64,000 nt of DNA from Pectobacterium peruviense (GTDB lineage: Bacteria; Pseudomonadota; Gammaproteobacteria; Enterobacterales; Enterobacteriaceae). The notes beneath the pieces were generated by a model, which saw nothing but the letters and a program-made list of their open reading frames with translations, was not told the origin of the DNA and made no database searches. The translations under genes were made by a program, and so were the position numbers. The stretch spans positions 1-64,000 of the forward strand of contig NZ_LXFV01000012.1 of assembly GCF_002847345.1 (NCBI RefSeq), written 5' to 3'. Below, one piece after another: positions 62,707 to 64,000 of this stretch (positions within the stretch are counted from its first letter, which is position 1; the number at the start of each line of letters is the position of its first letter).

Positions 62707-64000
62707 TCAGAACCCTTGTGCACTTGCCGAAACCAATGCCGACTCGCTGGCCGACTGACGAACGATATTCGCCGTCAGCTTGCCATTCGACATCACCAAA
62801 ATACGGTCCGATACCGCCATAATCTCTTTCAGATCCGAGGTGGAAAACAGCACACCAATGCCTTGTTCGGACAGCCCGACCATCATTTCAAACACATCGG
62901 CCTTGGCCCCCACATCAATACCGCGCGTCGGTTCGTCCAGTAACAGCACCTTCGGGCTGGTCAGCAACGAGCGGCCAATCACCACTTTTTGCTGATTGCC
63001 GCCGCTCAGCGCCTGAATTTCCACCTCGGGCGAAGACACTTTGATCGCTAACCGCCCAATCGTGCTGGCAACCACCTCTTGCTCCTGTCGTTGGAAGATT
63101 GCCATTCCGTATTTCAGCCGCCGCCACAGGCTAGCAATGGTGAGATTGGACGCCACCGACGAGAGCGGAAAGATACCGGTTTTTTTGCGATCTTCCGGCA
63201 CCAGACTCATTCCCATACGAATGCGCTGCGCGGTAGAAAGGCGTGGGCTAACGGGCTTACTATCGAGATAAATCTTGCCCAGATAATCATTCTGAATACC
63301 CAGCAGACACTCGAAAAGTTCGGTGCGTCCTGCCCCCATCAGCCCGTAAATACCGACGATTTCCCCTTCACGAACCATCAGCGAGACATCGTTAACAACC
63401 TGATGCCCTGCATCATTGAGGCAGGTAAGGTGTTCAGCCTCCAATATCGGCGCACCGAACGTTCTATCCGGATGCAGGAAACTGGTGACAGGGTCACCAC
63501 CGAGCATTTCCCGAACGATCCACGGCACGTCAATGTCGCTGACCGCCGCTTCCGCCTGAAAACAGCCATCACGCAGGATAGTGATGTAGTCGCCAATCGC
63601 CATCAGCTCTTCCAACCGATGCGAAATGTAGATGATGGAAACATTCTGGCGGGTCAGCTCGCGGATCACGCGAAACAGAATCTCCACTTCGGTTTTGCTT
63701 AGCGCGGAGGTCGGTTCGTCCAGAATCAGAATGTCGGCCTGATCTGCCAGCGCCTTGGCGATTTCCACCAACTGCTGCTGGCCGACTTTCAGGCTGGCAA
63801 CCTCGGTGCGCGGCGAAATGTCCTGATCGAGACGCGCCATCAGCTCCGCAGCAATCCGCTCCTGTCCCAGATAATCAATAGGTGCAACGCCCTTTTGCCG
63901 TTCCCGCCCCAGGAAGATGTTCTCCGCCACACTCAGATTCTCGGACAGGTTAAGTTCCTGATGCACCATGCCGATGCCTTTCGACGCCGCATCGCGCGTA
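62707..64000 (-). CDS. Sugar ABC ATPase (RbsA/XylG type), 5' end beyond the window
   Basis: The 431 visible residues hold the end of the first ATPase half (Q-loop VHQELNLSENLSV, signature LKVGQQQLVEIAKAL, Walker B LILDEPTSAL, switch ISHRLEE) and the whole second half (GLMGAGRTELFE, LSGGNQQKVVIGR, LLLDEPTRGIDVG). Two-domain ATPase of monosaccharide import systems. The frame continues past 64000; the first Walker A lies outside. Confidence 0.93.
   Translation of the reverse strand, partial: TRDAASKGIGMVHQELNLSENLSVAENIFLGRERQKGVAPIDYLGQERIAAELMARLDQDISPRTEVASLKVGQQQLVEIAKALADQADILILDEPTSALSKTEVEILFRVIRELTRQNVSIIYISHRLEELMAIGDYITILRDGCFQAEAAVSDIDVPWIVREMLGGDPVTSFLHPDRTFGAPILEAEHLTCLNDAGHQVVNDVSLMVREGEIVGIYGLMGAGRTELFECLLGIQNDYLGKIYLDSKPVSPRLSTAQRIRMGMSLVPEDRKKTGIFPLSSVASNLTIASLWRRLKYGMAIFQRQEQEVVASTIGRLAIKVSSPEVEIQALSGGNQQKVVIGRSLLTSPKVLLLDEPTRGIDVGAKADVFEMMVGLSEQGIGVLFSTSDLKEIMAVSDRILVMSNGKLTANIVRQSASESALVSASAQGF

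Overview
The window is a 64 kb chromosomal segment of a plant-pathogenic enterobacterium, most likely Pectobacterium. The housekeeping genes are close to E. coli and in nearly the same relative order as the E. coli terminus-side region (ttcA, fnrS, zntB / mppA, mpaA, tpx, tyrR, ycjF, ycjX, psp / sapABCDF, fabI / rnb / osmB, yciH, pyrF, lapB, lapA). The accessory genes point to soft-rot life: a CelV-type GH5-CBM3 cellulase of the right length (505 aa), and a kinase/split-transketolase/isomerase set that fits D-apiose (a pectin RG-II sugar) catabolism.

Layout. 1-5.0 kb: edge gene, ttcA, a small proline-rich ORF, a 72-bp tandem repeat, the anaerobic sRNA FnrS with its FNR box, zntB, mppA. 5.2-11.4 kb: mpaA, tpx and tyrR, with an AT-rich two-gene insertion (secreted protein + RTX-repeat protein) between tpx and tyrR, bracketed by a 32-bp perfect direct repeat made of the tpx/tyrR terminator. 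11.6-17.5 kb: an M20 peptidase and a LacI-controlled Lac/Cel-family PTS (IIB, IIC, IIA) linked to an enolase-superfamily dehydratase, lying between tyrR and ycjF. 17.7-22.9 kb: ycjF, ycjX, pspCBA and divergent pspF with a sigma-54 promoter between them; pspD is absent. 22.9-24.7 kb: celV and the iron sRNA RyhB with a Fur box. 25.0-31.3 kb: sapABCDF and fabI. 31.4-45.5 kb: accessory block with a PixA/AidA-type protein, an OYE/FMN_bind/flavocytochrome-like reductase plus its ApbE flavin transferase, a GH31 glycosidase with an MFS transporter and LacI regulator, and a LysR regulator with a YdeP-type molybdoenzyme. 45.8-55.8 kb: rnb, an aldo-keto reductase, a CstA-family transporter, araD, osmB, yciH-pyrF, lapA-lapB. 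56.0-64.0 kb: SorC regulator and the predicted D-apiose operon, running off the right edge inside the ABC ATPase gene.

Regulatory RNAs and repeats are a strong part of the window. FnrS and RyhB are recognisable by their conserved cores, terminators and regulator boxes. A dispersed mosaic repeat with conserved ends occurs four times (6.8, 43.0, 49.0, 52.8 kb), once ending just before the ribosome binding site of the CstA-family gene. No tRNA, rRNA, CRISPR array, IS transposase or phage gene was seen. All identifications come from reading the sequence and remembered family features; no database search was run.
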